Shown here: positions 45,023 through 53,575 of the stretch, in pieces
How positions within the stretch are numbered: position 1 is the first letter of the stretch
Layout: each line of letters starts with the position of its first letter
NCBI GenBank assembly: GCA_046348365.1
Contig: JAXMEL010000002.1
Location: 1 to 64,000 of the forward strand
Length of the DNA: 64,000 bases
Source of the DNA: JAEUPI01 sp046348365
GTDB lineage: Bacteria > Pseudomonadota > Gammaproteobacteria > Burkholderiales > Burkholderiaceae_C
Reading direction: 5' to 3'
Notes under the pieces: generated by a model
What the model saw: the letters and a program-made list of their open reading frames with translations, nothing else
Databases searched by the model: none
Told to the model about the DNA's origin: nothing
Program-made: the position numbers and the translations under genes

Positions 45023-46459
45023 AAATCGGCGTGTCAGAATCCGGTTCCGTCCTGACCACGAGGGGCGGAGCGGATGGCGAGAACCCGAAAGGCGTTGCCG
45101 GAGAAGGTCGACGTTGCGCACCTGATCAGCACTGGCGTGCTGGCCAGCGTGTGCCCGCGACCGCTGATCGACGAGGTACTTGAAGAGACGGGACGAGGCA
45201 GTCAGCGCAATCGGCTGCTTCCGGCGCCGGCAGTCGTGTACTACGTGATGGCGCTGGCGCTGTGGCGCGAGGCGCCGCTGGAGGAGGTGCTGCGCGTGGT
45301 GTGCGAGGGCCTTCAGTGGCTCGGTGGCGGCCAGGCCGAGGCGGTGCAGGCCAGCAAGTCGGCGATCTCGCAGGCGCGAACGCGACTCGGAGCGGAAGTG
45401 ATGCGGCGCTTGGCCGAGCGTGTGCTGCGCCCGCTGGCGGCGCCCGATGCGCCGGGAGCGTGGTATCGCGGCTGGCGCGTCATGGCGCTGGACGGCAGCG
45501 GCATGGACGTCGCCGACGAAAAGGCCAACGCCGAGTTCTTCGGCTATCCGACGGCTACGCGCGGCCAGAGCGCCTTCCCGCAGGCGCGTGTACTCGGCCT
45601 GGTCGAATGCGGCACGCATGCCATCACGGCGGCCGACATCGCCCCTTACGCGCACAGCGAGAAGGCGATGGCCGCCGAGCGGCTGCCGGGCTGGCTCGAC
45701 ATGAGCATGCTGCTGCTGGCCGACCGGGGCTTTTACAGCTTCAAGCTGTGGCAAATCGCCAGCGCCACCGGCGCGGCGCTGCTGTGGCGGGTGAGCTCCA
45801 CACTGAAGCTGCCGGCGCAGGAGGTGTTGCCCGACGGTTCGTACCTGAGCACCGTCTACGACAGTACCGACACCGCGCGCAAGCACGGCGTCACGGTACG
45901 CGTAGTCGAGTACGAGTTGGACGGCTCGGCCACCGCGACGCAAGACAGCTATCGGCTGCTGACCAACGTGCTCGATGCGAGCCAGGCGCCGGCCGAGGAG
46001 TTGGCGGCGCTGTATCACGAGCGCTGGGAGATCGAGGGCGTGTTCGACGAGTTCAAGACGCACCTGCGCGCCAACAGTACCGTGCTGCGCAGCAAGACGC
46101 CCGATCTGGTACAGCAGGAGCTGTGGGGCCTGTTGCTCGCGCACTTCGCGGTGCGGCAATTGATGGCGCAAGCTGCGTGGGATCGCGGCTTGGACCCGGA
46201 CCGCCTGAGCTTCAGCCATGCGGTGCGCGTGATCAAACGGAAAATGCCGCAGGCCGCGGCCCTTCCCCCCTGAGCGGCTGCCAAGTTGGCGCGCAGCGCT
46301 GCTCGCCGAGATCGCCAGCGGCAAATGCGTCAGCAGCCGCGGCCGCTTCAACCCGCGTGGCGTCAAGCGCAAGATGAGCAACTTTCAGGTTCGGCACCGA
46401 GGCGCCAAGCTGCATCAGCGACATCAGCCCGTACCCCGAATATGTATCTGAACAGTATT
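45007..46459. mobile_element. IS4-family insertion sequence, 1453 bp
   Basis: Terminal inverted repeats of 15 bp, AATACTGTTCAGATA at 45007-45021 and its complement at 46445-46459, flanked by a 12-bp target duplication. One transposase gene lies within. Ends and duplication are perfect, so insertion is probably recent. It interrupts a SARP/TPR regulator gene. Confidence 0.95.
45074..46273 (+). CDS. IS4-family transposase (DDE), C-terminus in another frame
   Basis: 399 aa. An IS4-type N-terminal domain (about 1-105) is followed by a DDE domain: first Asp in MALDGSGMD, second in LLLADRGFYS, and the YREK motif as YHERWEIEGVFDEFK. The frame ends at TGA 46271 after a C6 run. In the +1 frame, 59 more codons (46272-46451) encode PERLPSWRAALLAEIASG and RGRFNPRGVKRKMSNF, the usual C-terminal end of IS4 transposases. 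Either a one-base insertion or a programmed +1 shift at CCC TGA explains this. Confidence 0.9.
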   Translation: MARTRKALPEKVDVAHLISTGVLASVCPRPLIDEVLEETGRGSQRNRLLPAPAVVYYVMALALWREAPLEEVLRVVCEGLQWLGGGQAEAVQASKSAISQARTRLGAEVMRRLAERVLRPLAAPDAPGAWYRGWRVMALDGSGMDVADEKANAEFFGYPTATRGQSAFPQARVLGLVECGTHAITAADIAPYAHSEKAMAAERLPGWLDMSMLLLADRGFYSFKLWQIASATGAALLWRVSSTLKLPAQEVLPDGSYLSTVYDSTDTARKHGVTVRVVEYELDGSATATQDSYRLLTNVLDASQAPAEELAALYHERWEIEGVFDEFKTHLRANSTVLRSKTPDLVQQELWGLLLAHFAVRQLMAQAAWDRGLDPDRLSFSHAVRVIKRKMPQAAALPP

Positions 46460-47705
46460 GGACCTAGCGCCGCTTGTGCACGTTGCGACAGCGCCGCAGG
46501 AGGCAGCGGCCGAATCGCCGCGTGGGCGTCGTGCATCGGTAGCGGTGATGCCGTTCGAGGAGATGGCCATGGCCGGCCCCGGCGGATTCGGCCGCTACCT
46601 CGCGCACGACGCGACCACGCGGCTGGCCAAGCTGCGCAGCCTGTTCGTCATCGGCCAGGGCAGCACCACCGCGCTCCATGCCCGCGGCATGGGGGCCGAA
46701 GAGGCCGCGCGCGCGCTCGACATCGACTACGTGGCCGGCGGGATGCTGCGCCAGCAGGCCGGGCGGTTCGTGCTGCTGGCGCAGCTGGTGCACACGCGCA
46801 GCGCGCGCATCGTGTGGGCCGACAGCCTCGAGGCGGCGGCGGCCGAGCCCTTCGCGATGATCGACGACCTGTGCAACCACCTCGTGGCCGCGATCGCCGA
46901 CCAGATCGAGGATGCCGAGCGGAAGCGCGCCGTGCTGAAGGCGCCCGCCACACTCGATGCGTGGGAGGCACACCACCGCGGGCTGTGGCACATGTATCGC
47001 TTCCGCCGCGAAGACAACGAGCACGCGCGGCACTGGTTCGAGACCGCCGTGCGCCTCGAGCCGAGCTTCTCGCGCGCGCCGGCGGGCCTGTCGTTCACGC
47101 ACTGGCAGAGCGCCTTCCAGGGCTGGGGCGACCGCGAGCGCGACACCGAGCTGGCCTGGCGGCATGCCAACGAGGCGCTGCTGGCCGACGACCAAGACCC
47201 GGCCGCCCACTGGGTACTCGGTCGCGCGCATTGGTTGCGCGAGCGCGTGGCCGAGTCGCTCGTGGAGCTGAATCACGCGGTGCAGCTGAGCCCCAACTTC
47301 TCGCAGGGCCACTACGCGCTCGCGTTCGTGCAGGCGCAGTCGGGCGACGCCTGCGCGGCGATCGCCTCGGCCGACCTTGCGCGCGAGCTGAGCCCGTTCG
47401 ACCCGATGCTTTTCGCCATGCACGGCGCGCGGGCGATGGCCCTGATGCGCCTGGGCCGCATGGGCGAGGCGGCCGACTGGGCGCTGCGCGCGGCGGCACG
47501 CCCCAACTCGCACCAGCACATCCTGGGCATCACGGCGCATTGCCTCGAACTGGCTGGGCGCCACGACGAGGCGCTGCGCGTGGCCGCCGCGTTGCGCCGG
47601 GAGCATCCCGGCTACGACGTGGCCGACTTCCTGCGCGCGTTTCGCTTTGCCGATGACGGCGAGCGCCTGGTGCGCCAGGCCGCGGCCGGGCTCGGCCTGG
47701 CATGA
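46460..47705 (+). pseudogene. 3' part of SARP regulator gene (TolB-like/TPR domain)
   Basis: About 414 codons after the right IS end, beginning with the second copy of the target duplication. The first part (MPFEEMAMAGPGGFGRYL to SARIVWADSLE) resembles the TolB-like domain attached to adenylate-cyclase and CadC-type regulators. The rest (about 170-410) is TPR-like helical repeats (AAHWVLGRAHWLRERVAESLVE and later units). It has no promoter or start of its own beyond IS sequence and a TTG at 46458, so it is probably not expressed properly. Confidence 0.83.
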
Positions 47706-47727
47706 CGCCGCGCGGCAGGCGCGCGCG

Positions 47728-48291
47728 TCAGCTCGTGCGGCCGAAGATCGCCGCCTCCTGCCAGCCCAGCGCGGCCATATCGTCCACGCGCAGATGTGCC
47801 TCGCTCGGCATCATGAACTCATCGAGCTGCGGCGGTTTCACCGCAGTGCCGGCGAGCATGGCATGCACCTGGCCGCGGTGGTGCACCTGGTGGTTCAGCA
47901 TGTGCGCCAGCACATGGGCCGCGCGGTCGCGCTGCACATGGTCGGCGCGCTCCATCTCGATCACCGCATCGAGCGCGGCGGCATCGGCGGCGTCGCACCA
48001 GGCGATGAGGCGTTCGTCGCTCGCCGCCTGGCGCGGCGCGAAGGCGGCCAGGTCATCGGCCGGCACGAAGGCGCGGAAGGCCACGCGCAGATCCTTGTCG
48101 CGATGCAGCGCGCCGATGTAGTACAGGTCGACCGCGAGAATGTGGTTGAGCGTCTGCGCCAGGCTCGGAAAGTAGCTCGTGCGCGGCGCGTGGAACTCGG
48201 CGCGCGACAGCCCCGCCATCGCGCCGAGCAGGCGGTGGTTGGCCAGGCGATTGGCGCGTGCCTGTATGCGCAGGTAGTGCAGCAGATCCAC
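47728..48291 (-). CDS. DinB-family protein
   Basis: 187 aa, four-helix DinB fold. Putative metal ligands are His in LAQTLNHILAVD and the pair in HMLNHQVHHRGQVHAML. It differs from the DinB protein at 21060. It converges on the broken SARP gene (22 bp apart) and is followed upstream by the rhodanese gene 17 bp away. Function unknown; thiol-dependent transferase activity is typical of the fold. Confidence 0.87.
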   Translation of the reverse strand: MDLLHYLRIQARANRLANHRLLGAMAGLSRAEFHAPRTSYFPSLAQTLNHILAVDLYYIGALHRDKDLRVAFRAFVPADDLAAFAPRQAASDERLIAWCDAADAAALDAVIEMERADHVQRDRAAHVLAHMLNHQVHHRGQVHAMLAGTAVKPPQLDEFMMPSEAHLRVDDMAALGWQEAAIFGRTS

Positions 48292-48308
48292 GGCCCGGCG
48301 CGCTGCGT

Positions 48309-48710
48309 TCAGGCCGGCTTCTTCGGCTTCTCGGCGACGGGGCCGCCGCCCTTCTTCCAGGCCTCGAAGCCGCCTTCGATGTGGGCCACGTTCTCCAGCC
48401 CCATCTCCTGCAGCGTCTTGGTCGCCAGCGCCGAGCGCCAGCCGGCGGCGCAGAACAGCACGTACTGCGTGTCGGGCCGGGCGAACACCGGCTTGTGATA
48501 CGGCGACTCGGGGTCGACCCAGAATTCGAGCATGCCGCGCGGCGCATGGAACGCGTTGGGGATCACGCCCTCGCGGTCGAGTTCGCGCACGTCGCGGATG
48601 TCGATGAACTGCACGTCGTCGCGGCCGTGCATCGCGATCGCGTCGTCGACGCTGTGCGTGGTGATGGCGGCCATCGCCTCGTCGACCATCGATTTCACTG
48701 TCTTTCTCAT
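48309..48710 (-). CDS. Rhodanese-like sulfurtransferase
   Basis: 133 aa, one rhodanese domain. The active loop FCAAGWRSALA has nucleophile Cys87; FIDIRDVRELDREGVIPNAFHAPRGMLEFW and HIEGGFEAWKKGG are family blocks. It transfers sulfane sulfur, perhaps as a thiosulfate or persulfide carrier. It lies in a run with the upstream thioredoxin-fold isomerase (19 bp) and downstream DinB gene, a thiol-chemistry grouping. Confidence 0.93.
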   Translation of the reverse strand: MRKTVKSMVDEAMAAITTHSVDDAIAMHGRDDVQFIDIRDVRELDREGVIPNAFHAPRGMLEFWVDPESPYHKPVFARPDTQYVLFCAAGWRSALATKTLQEMGLENVAHIEGGFEAWKKGGGPVAEKPKKPA

Positions 48711-48729
48711 GGCTGCTCGCCCCTCTACC

Positions 48730-49335
48730 CTAGAACGCCCCTTGCGCCAGCCAGCGCTCGATCTGCGGCTTGCGGTCGTTGCCCCAGAACGGCTCGCCGT
48801 CGACGACGAAGAACGGCGCGCCGAACACGCCGGCGGCGATGGCCGCCTCGTTGGCGCGCTTCAAGCGGTCCTTCCACTGCGCATCGTTCCACACGCGCTC
48901 GGCCTCGCCGGCGTCGAGGCCCGACTCGGCGGCCAGCGCCTTCAGCGCCGCCGGCTCGTTGAGCGCCACGCCGCGCGTGAAGTACGCGCGCAGCCCGGCG
49001 CGCGCCCAGCCCGCAGCGGCCTCGGCGCCGCGCGTGTCGGCCAGCCACCAGAACAGGCGCGCCGCGTTCTGCGTGGCGATCGGGAACGGCTCGGGCTGCG
49101 TGTAGGGCACGCCCTCGAAGCGCGCCGAGCGCGCGAAATCGCGCAGGCTGTATTCGCGCTTGATCGGGTAGCTCACCGGGCTCTTCAGCTCGGCGGCCTG
49201 GAAGGTCACGCCGAGCAGGATGGCGTGCCACTGCACCGTGCGGCCGTGGCGTGCGGCGAGCGCCTCGATCCATTCCGAGGCGATGTACGAGTACGGTGAC
49301 GAGAAGTCGAACCAGAACTGCACGGGGTTCCTCAT
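48730..49335 (-). CDS. 2-hydroxychromene-2-carboxylate isomerase family protein
   Basis: 201 aa. VQFWFDFSSPYSYIASEWIEAL and the C-terminal AGVFGAPFFVVDGEPFWGNDR place it in the kappa-GST/HCCA isomerase family, with Ser-Pro-Tyr at the glutathione site. It is closer to characterised HCCA isomerases than the protein at 14151. No aromatic ring-cleavage genes are nearby, so the natural substrate is open. Confidence 0.9.
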   Translation of the reverse strand: MRNPVQFWFDFSSPYSYIASEWIEALAARHGRTVQWHAILLGVTFQAAELKSPVSYPIKREYSLRDFARSARFEGVPYTQPEPFPIATQNAARLFWWLADTRGAEAAAGWARAGLRAYFTRGVALNEPAALKALAAESGLDAGEAERVWNDAQWKDRLKRANEAAIAAGVFGAPFFVVDGEPFWGNDRKPQIERWLAQGAF

Positions 49336-49440
49336 GCCGGCACGCTACGCCGGCGTCGGCGTGAAGTCCATCGGCGCCAACACCGTGGCCGCTTGCGGGG
49401 TCTCAGCGGCGGTCGGCACGCTGCAACGCAGAATGCCGGC

Positions 49441-50058
49441 ATGGTTTTGGAACTCGCGCTCGCGGTGCTGGCTTTGTTCGCCGCAGCGGCGATGCGGCCC
49501 TGGCGCATGCTGCCGCCGGCGGGGCCGCCGTGGGCCTGGATCATCGCGTGGGCGCTGACGCCGCTGCTGTGGAGCGCCGACCATCTCGCGCGCTCGCCGG
49601 CGGCGCAGCCGCTGTCGGGCGCGAGCCTGCTGGTGCTGCTGGCCGGCTGGCCGCTCGCGGTGCCGGCGTTGGCCGCGGCCGCAGTCGTGGCCGTGCTCGT
49701 GGGTGCGCTGCCGGCCGAGCTGGCGCTGCACCGGCTGGTGTGGCTCGGCTTCGTGCCGGCCAGCTTGGCGCTCGCGCTCGGCGCCGCCGTGCGGCGCTGG
49801 TTGCCGCATCACTTGTTCGTCTACATCTTCGCGCGCGGCTTCTTCGGCACGCTGCTCGCCACCGCGGCAGCGGGCTGGCTGGCGCTGTGGCAGCAGGGCG
49901 CGGCGGTGGGCTTCAGCGCGGGCGACCTGCTCGTCGGCCGCTGGCTCGCGGCCTGGGCCGAGGCGATCGTGACCGGCATGCTGGTGTCGATCTTCGTGGC
50001 CTTTCGCCCGCAGTGGCTGGCCACCTACAGCGATGCGCTGTACCTGCCGCGGAGCTGA
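49441..50058 (+). CDS. Multi-pass membrane protein, possible ECF-type permease (CbiM-like)
   Basis: 205 aa with about six hydrophobic segments. Features such as RRWLPHHLFVYIFARGFFGTLLA and WAEAIVTGMLVSIFVAFRPQWLATY resemble energy-coupling-factor permeases of the CbiM/NikM type in Burkholderiales. No ATPase or CbiN/Q partner is next to it, so the role is uncertain. The ATG at 49441 was chosen over one 16 codons upstream that lies in Ser/Gly/Ala-type leader. Confidence 0.68.
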   Translation: MVLELALAVLALFAAAAMRPWRMLPPAGPPWAWIIAWALTPLLWSADHLARSPAAQPLSGASLLVLLAGWPLAVPALAAAAVVAVLVGALPAELALHRLVWLGFVPASLALALGAAVRRWLPHHLFVYIFARGFFGTLLATAAAGWLALWQQGAAVGFSAGDLLVGRWLAAWAEAIVTGMLVSIFVAFRPQWLATYSDALYLPRS

Positions 50059-50060
50059 TG

Positions 50061-50140
50061 GCGCTCAGTCGGCGCCGGGCCGCTCCCAAGCCGACTGAGC
50101 GCCCCCTCGGGGGGCAGCGAACGCAGTGAGCTTGGGGGTC
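50061..50140. repeat. Palindromic intergenic repeat between convergent genes
   Basis: 13-bp perfect arms GCGCTCAGTCGGC (50061-50073) and complement (50090-50102) are followed by a G/C-rich hairpin from 50103 and CAGCGAACGCAGTGAGCTTGGG. Repeats of this kind are frequent after genes in Burkholderiales. It probably acts as a two-way terminator between the membrane-protein gene and ubiT. Confidence 0.7.
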
Positions 50141-50146
50141 GTCATG

Positions 50147-50671
50147 TCAGCGTGCGACCCACGGCGGACGCGGCAGCAGCGGCCCGATCGCGTCGAGCGT
50201 GTTCTTCAGCGTCAGCCCGAACTCGGTGTCGCCCTCGATCACCAGCGCGCGGTCGAAGAACAAGCGGTCGGCGTCGTCTTCGCCGCGCAGCAGCCGCCAC
50301 AGCGCATCGGCGCGCGCGCGGATCGTCACCACCGGTTCGATGCCGGCGCGCGCGACGGTGAAGCCGCGCTCGCCGAGCAGCAGGCGCACGCGCAGCCCCG
50401 GCTCGATCACCTCGACCTCGACCGCGCGATGTGACAGCTCGCGCCGCTGCGCTTCGTCCAGGCGCGGCAGCAGCAGCCGGTCGAGCGCCAGCGCGGCAAG
50501 CAGCGACGGCGGCTGCACCGGCAACCGCCGCACGAGGCGGCGCACGCGCAGCCCGAGCGCGGCGAGCGGCGGCGGCCACGCTGCGAATGTGGATGTCGAT
50601 GTCGATGCCGTGTTCGTGGCCGATGTCGGGCCCGACGTTGCGGCCGTCGATGCGCCGAGGTGCGGGTTCAT
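50147..50671 (-). CDS. ubiT: UbiT, SCP2-type ubiquinone biosynthesis accessory factor
   Basis: 174 aa, same length as E. coli UbiT. An SCP2 sterol-carrier-like lipid-binding domain occupies about 60-170 (FTVARAGIEPVVTIRARADALWRLL, DRLFFDRALVIEGDTEFGLTLKNTLD). It serves O2-independent ubiquinone synthesis together with UbiU and UbiV. The N-terminal about 30 residues are a Ser/Thr/Ala stretch encoded by GATGTC-like hexamer repeats (about 50588-50630). The start overlaps the ubiV stop by ATGA. Confidence 0.88.
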   Translation of the reverse strand: MNPHLGASTAATSGPTSATNTASTSTSTFAAWPPPLAALGLRVRRLVRRLPVQPPSLLAALALDRLLLPRLDEAQRRELSHRAVEVEVIEPGLRVRLLLGERGFTVARAGIEPVVTIRARADALWRLLRGEDDADRLFFDRALVIEGDTEFGLTLKNTLDAIGPLLPRPPWVAR

Positions 50672-51621
50672 GCCGTGATCGCCTCCATGCCCGGCCTGGC
50701 GCGCGCGTAGCCGTCGACCAGCGCGCCGGGCAGCGCGAGCGACGCCAGCGTCTCGCGCGCCTCGCGCACCGAGCCGCCGCGGTTGTAGACCGCATCGAAG
50801 ACCTGCAGCACCTGCGCGAAGCCGCCGCTGCAGGGCGACAGCCGCACGCGCGACACGCCGGCAGCGCGCAGCGCATCGCCGTGCGCCAGCAGCGCCTGCA
50901 CGCCGGCCGACTGCGTCTGGATGCCGTTGAGCACCAGGAACGGCTCGCCGGTGCTGCTGCACATCAGCAGGCCGTCGGCATCGTCGCGGCAACGGAAGTC
51001 GCACTCGTCCTTGTTGAGGCGGTGGTGCCGCGCGGTGAAGCAGCGTGCCGAGAACGCCAGCGGCAGGCGGCCGAACACGAACATCTCGGTGACGATGGCT
51101 CCGCCGGCGCCCGCCACCGGCTGCTGCGGCGGGTTGATCGCGGCCACGGCCTCGATCGGCAGCTCCAGCGGCGGCACCCAGGCGCCCGCGCCCAGCCGCG
51201 CATGCTCGACCAGCGCGGCGCGGTTGTAGATGTTGACGTGCGGCCCGATCACGAACGGCAGGCGCGAAGGCCGCGCCGCGTGCGCCGCCGCCAGCGCGCG
51301 CAGCGCCGACGCGTCGCCGGCCTCGACCGCGAACTCGTCCTGCTCGACGATGCGGCGCAGCGTGCGCAGCTCGGCCTCGCTCATCACCAGCGCCTGCGTG
51401 GCCAGCGTAACCGTCTTGCCGGCCTGCGCGAGCTCGCGCGCGATCGCGATCCAGTCGTCGAGCTTGAACTCGTTGCGCCGCGAGCACACCAGCTCACCGA
51501 GCACCACGTGCCGCGCCGGGCTGTCGGCCACCTCGGCGTACAGCGCCATCAACGCCGGCCGCGGCCACCAGTACTGCAGCGGGCCGACCGTGAGCTCGAG
51601 CGCGGCAGCGGGGATCGTCAT
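50668..51621 (-). CDS. ubiV: UbiV, peptidase U32-family O2-independent hydroxylase subunit
   Basis: 317 aa, U32 (YhbV) family. Cluster-ligand cysteines are visible as VCSRRNEF, then ARCFTARHHRLNKDECDFRC, matching the four-Cys [4Fe-4S] set of UbiV. With UbiU it hydroxylates ubiquinone precursors without oxygen, taking oxygen from prephenate. 12 bp separate it from ubiU. Confidence 0.92.
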   Translation of the reverse strand: MTIPAAALELTVGPLQYWWPRPALMALYAEVADSPARHVVLGELVCSRRNEFKLDDWIAIARELAQAGKTVTLATQALVMSEAELRTLRRIVEQDEFAVEAGDASALRALAAAHAARPSRLPFVIGPHVNIYNRAALVEHARLGAGAWVPPLELPIEAVAAINPPQQPVAGAGGAIVTEMFVFGRLPLAFSARCFTARHHRLNKDECDFRCRDDADGLLMCSSTGEPFLVLNGIQTQSAGVQALLAHGDALRAAGVSRVRLSPCSGGFAQVLQVFDAVYNRGGSVREARETLASLALPGALVDGYARARPGMEAITA

Positions 51622-51633
51622 TGCGCTCGTGCC

Positions 51634-52647
51634 TCAGCGCCAGGGGCGGTCGTAGGCGCCCAGCGTGTGTTGCTGGCCCTCGGCCCAGCGCGCCAGGCCG
51701 GCGCTCCACGCCGGCTGCACCGACCAGCGCGCGCCGCTGGCCGCATGGTCGATCGCGGCGCGCCACACGCGCGTGACCTCGGCCACGTAGTTGGTGCTGC
51801 GCTGGCGGCCCTCGATCTTGATCGCCGCCACGCCGGCCTCGATCAGCTGCGGCAGGATGGCCAGCGTGTCGAGGCTGGTCGGCTCCTCGATCGCGTAGCC
51901 GCGCTCGCCGTCGACGACGAAGCGCCCCTTGCACAGCGTGGGGTAGCCGCGCGGCTCGTCGGGCGCGTAGACGTCGATCAGCACGCCGCCCAGCCGCGCG
52001 CGCACGCCGTCGGCGCCCTCTTCCCAGCGCACGGCCGCGGCCGGCGAGCACACGCCGGCGTTGTTGGGCGACTTGCCGGTGACGTACGACGACAGCGCGC
52101 AACGCCCCTCGACCATCACGCACAGGCTGCCGAAGCCGAACACCTCGATCTGCACCGGCGTGTGGCGGATCACGTGCTGCACCTGCGACAGCGTGAGCAC
52201 GCGCGGCAGCACCGCGCGCTGGATGCCGTAGCGCTCGCGGTAGAACTCGATCGCCTCGTAGGTGGTGGCCGAGGCCTGCACCGACAGGTGCAGCCGCAGC
52301 TGCGGCTGATGGTCGCGCGCATAGGCCATCACCGCGGTGTCGGCGACGATCAGCGCATCGGCGCCGAAATCGGCCGCGCGGTCGACCGCGCGGCGCCACG
52401 GTGCATCGTCGCGCGCGTCGGCAAAGGTGTTCAGCGCCATCAGCACCTGGCGCCCGCGCGCATGCGCGTAGCGCACGCCCTCGCGCACCTGTGCATCGTC
52501 GAAGTTCAGGCCCGCGAAGTTGCGCGCGTTGGTGGCGTCCTTCAGGCCGAGGTAGACCGCGTCGGCGCCAGCATCGACGGCGGCCTGCAGGGCCCGCAGC
52601 GAGCCGGCGGGGCAGACCAGTTGGGGCTTGCGCGGCGCGTTCATCAT
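51634..52647 (-). CDS. ubiU: UbiU, peptidase U32-family O2-independent hydroxylase subunit
   Basis: 337 aa (336 if the second Met at 52644 is used). LVCPAGSLRALQAAVDAGADAVYLGL is the U32 opening. Cysteine ligands lie in LCVMVEGRCALSSYVTGKSPN, AGVCSPAA and TLCKGRF. It partners UbiV in anaerobic ubiquinone synthesis. It is the first gene of ubiUVT, and an FNR-like box lies 64 bp upstream (52711-52724), consistent with oxygen-limited expression. Confidence 0.93.
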   Translation of the reverse strand: MMNAPRKPQLVCPAGSLRALQAAVDAGADAVYLGLKDATNARNFAGLNFDDAQVREGVRYAHARGRQVLMALNTFADARDDAPWRRAVDRAADFGADALIVADTAVMAYARDHQPQLRLHLSVQASATTYEAIEFYRERYGIQRAVLPRVLTLSQVQHVIRHTPVQIEVFGFGSLCVMVEGRCALSSYVTGKSPNNAGVCSPAAAVRWEEGADGVRARLGGVLIDVYAPDEPRGYPTLCKGRFVVDGERGYAIEEPTSLDTLAILPQLIEAGVAAIKIEGRQRSTNYVAEVTRVWRAAIDHAASGARWSVQPAWSAGLARWAEGQQHTLGAYDRPWR

Positions 52648-52710
52648 GCGGGTCGGGCACTGTGCCCCACGCCGGCGCCGCGGCACCTTGTCGCAGTTCA
52701 AGGATCGGGC

Positions 52711-52724
52711 TTGAGGCCGGTCAA
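52711..52724 (-). promoter_or_regulatory. FNR/ANR-type box upstream of ubiU
   Basis: TTGAGGCCGGTCAA is a 14-bp site with the two conserved FNR half-sites TTGA-N6-TCAA, symmetrical around the centre. It lies 64 bp upstream of ubiU and overlaps the stop codon of the upstream ATPase gene. E. coli ubiUV is FNR-controlled, which makes this a functional candidate. Confidence 0.6.
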
Positions 52725-53575
52725 GCGGCCGGCGGCAGCGCGGGGCCCGGCACGAAGCCGACGTGCCTCAGCATGCGGTCGACGTCCGCCGTCACATGCG
52801 TCACGTCGACCTGAATCCCGGGGTGGGCCTCGCGCCATACCCTGAACACCTCGTCGGCGAAGCCCTGCTTCATGCGCTCGACGCCGGCGAAATCGAAGGT
52901 CACGCTGGTGAATCGATCCAGCCCCAGCACCAAGCGCTTGCCCTGCGAACGGGAGACAAGCTCGCCGTCCGCATGCCGCAGCAATCCGACCTGCACCAAG
53001 GTGCGATTGAAGCGCAGCTCCGGCTGCGGACAAAACTCGTCGAACAGCCGCTTCAAGTCCGGAACGTTCGGGCGGCTGACCCGGGTGCGGATGCGCGTGC
53101 CGGCAACGCGCTCATCGGGCGACTCGAACGCCCAGGCGCCAGGCGTCTCGAGCGAAAGGCCCAGTGACGACGACTGAATGCAGAACCACTCGCAGACCCG
53201 CGCCGCAAAGAACAGGCCTTCGCCGGTATGCCGCCGTGGATCGCTCGTGACCTTGCCCTTGAGCAGCAGCAGGGCGGCATCTTCCAGCGATGTCAATCCA
53301 TGCGCCGCCCGCACGACCTCGAAGACGCCGAGGCCGTTGTCCTCGATGCAAAACGCGACGGAGTCGGTGCTCCAGTCGAAGCCCACCTCAGCCAGCGCCG
53401 CCGACGAATGGTCGACGACGTTGTTGAGAAGCTCCGTGCAGACGTATTCGAGCGCGCCGAGACAGGCCGGCTCGATGCCGGCGGCCAGCAACACGGGCCG
53501 CATCTGCTGCCCCCAGACGCGAAACTCGTCGAAGGGCACCGACTGCGTGAACCGCTGCCTCAGCGTCGTGTCCAT
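52721..53575 (-). CDS. HATPase_c protein with C-terminal STAS-like DUF4325 domain
   Basis: 284 aa. The N-terminal GHKL ATPase domain (about 40-150) has ELLNNVVDHS (N box), IEDNGLGVF (G1) and HTGEGLFFAARV (G2). No histidine-kinase dimerisation domain is present. The C-terminal part (about 205-275; LVLGLDRFTSVTFDFAGVERMKQGFADEVFRV) matches the STAS-like DUF4325. This resembles anti-sigma-factor-type switch proteins with kinase and STAS partner on one chain. The partner is unknown. Confidence 0.83.
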   Translation of the reverse strand: MDTTLRQRFTQSVPFDEFRVWGQQMRPVLLAAGIEPACLGALEYVCTELLNNVVDHSSAALAEVGFDWSTDSVAFCIEDNGLGVFEVVRAAHGLTSLEDAALLLLKGKVTSDPRRHTGEGLFFAARVCEWFCIQSSSLGLSLETPGAWAFESPDERVAGTRIRTRVSRPNVPDLKRLFDEFCPQPELRFNRTLVQVGLLRHADGELVSRSQGKRLVLGLDRFTSVTFDFAGVERMKQGFADEVFRVWREAHPGIQVDVTHVTADVDRMLRHVGFVPGPALPPAA

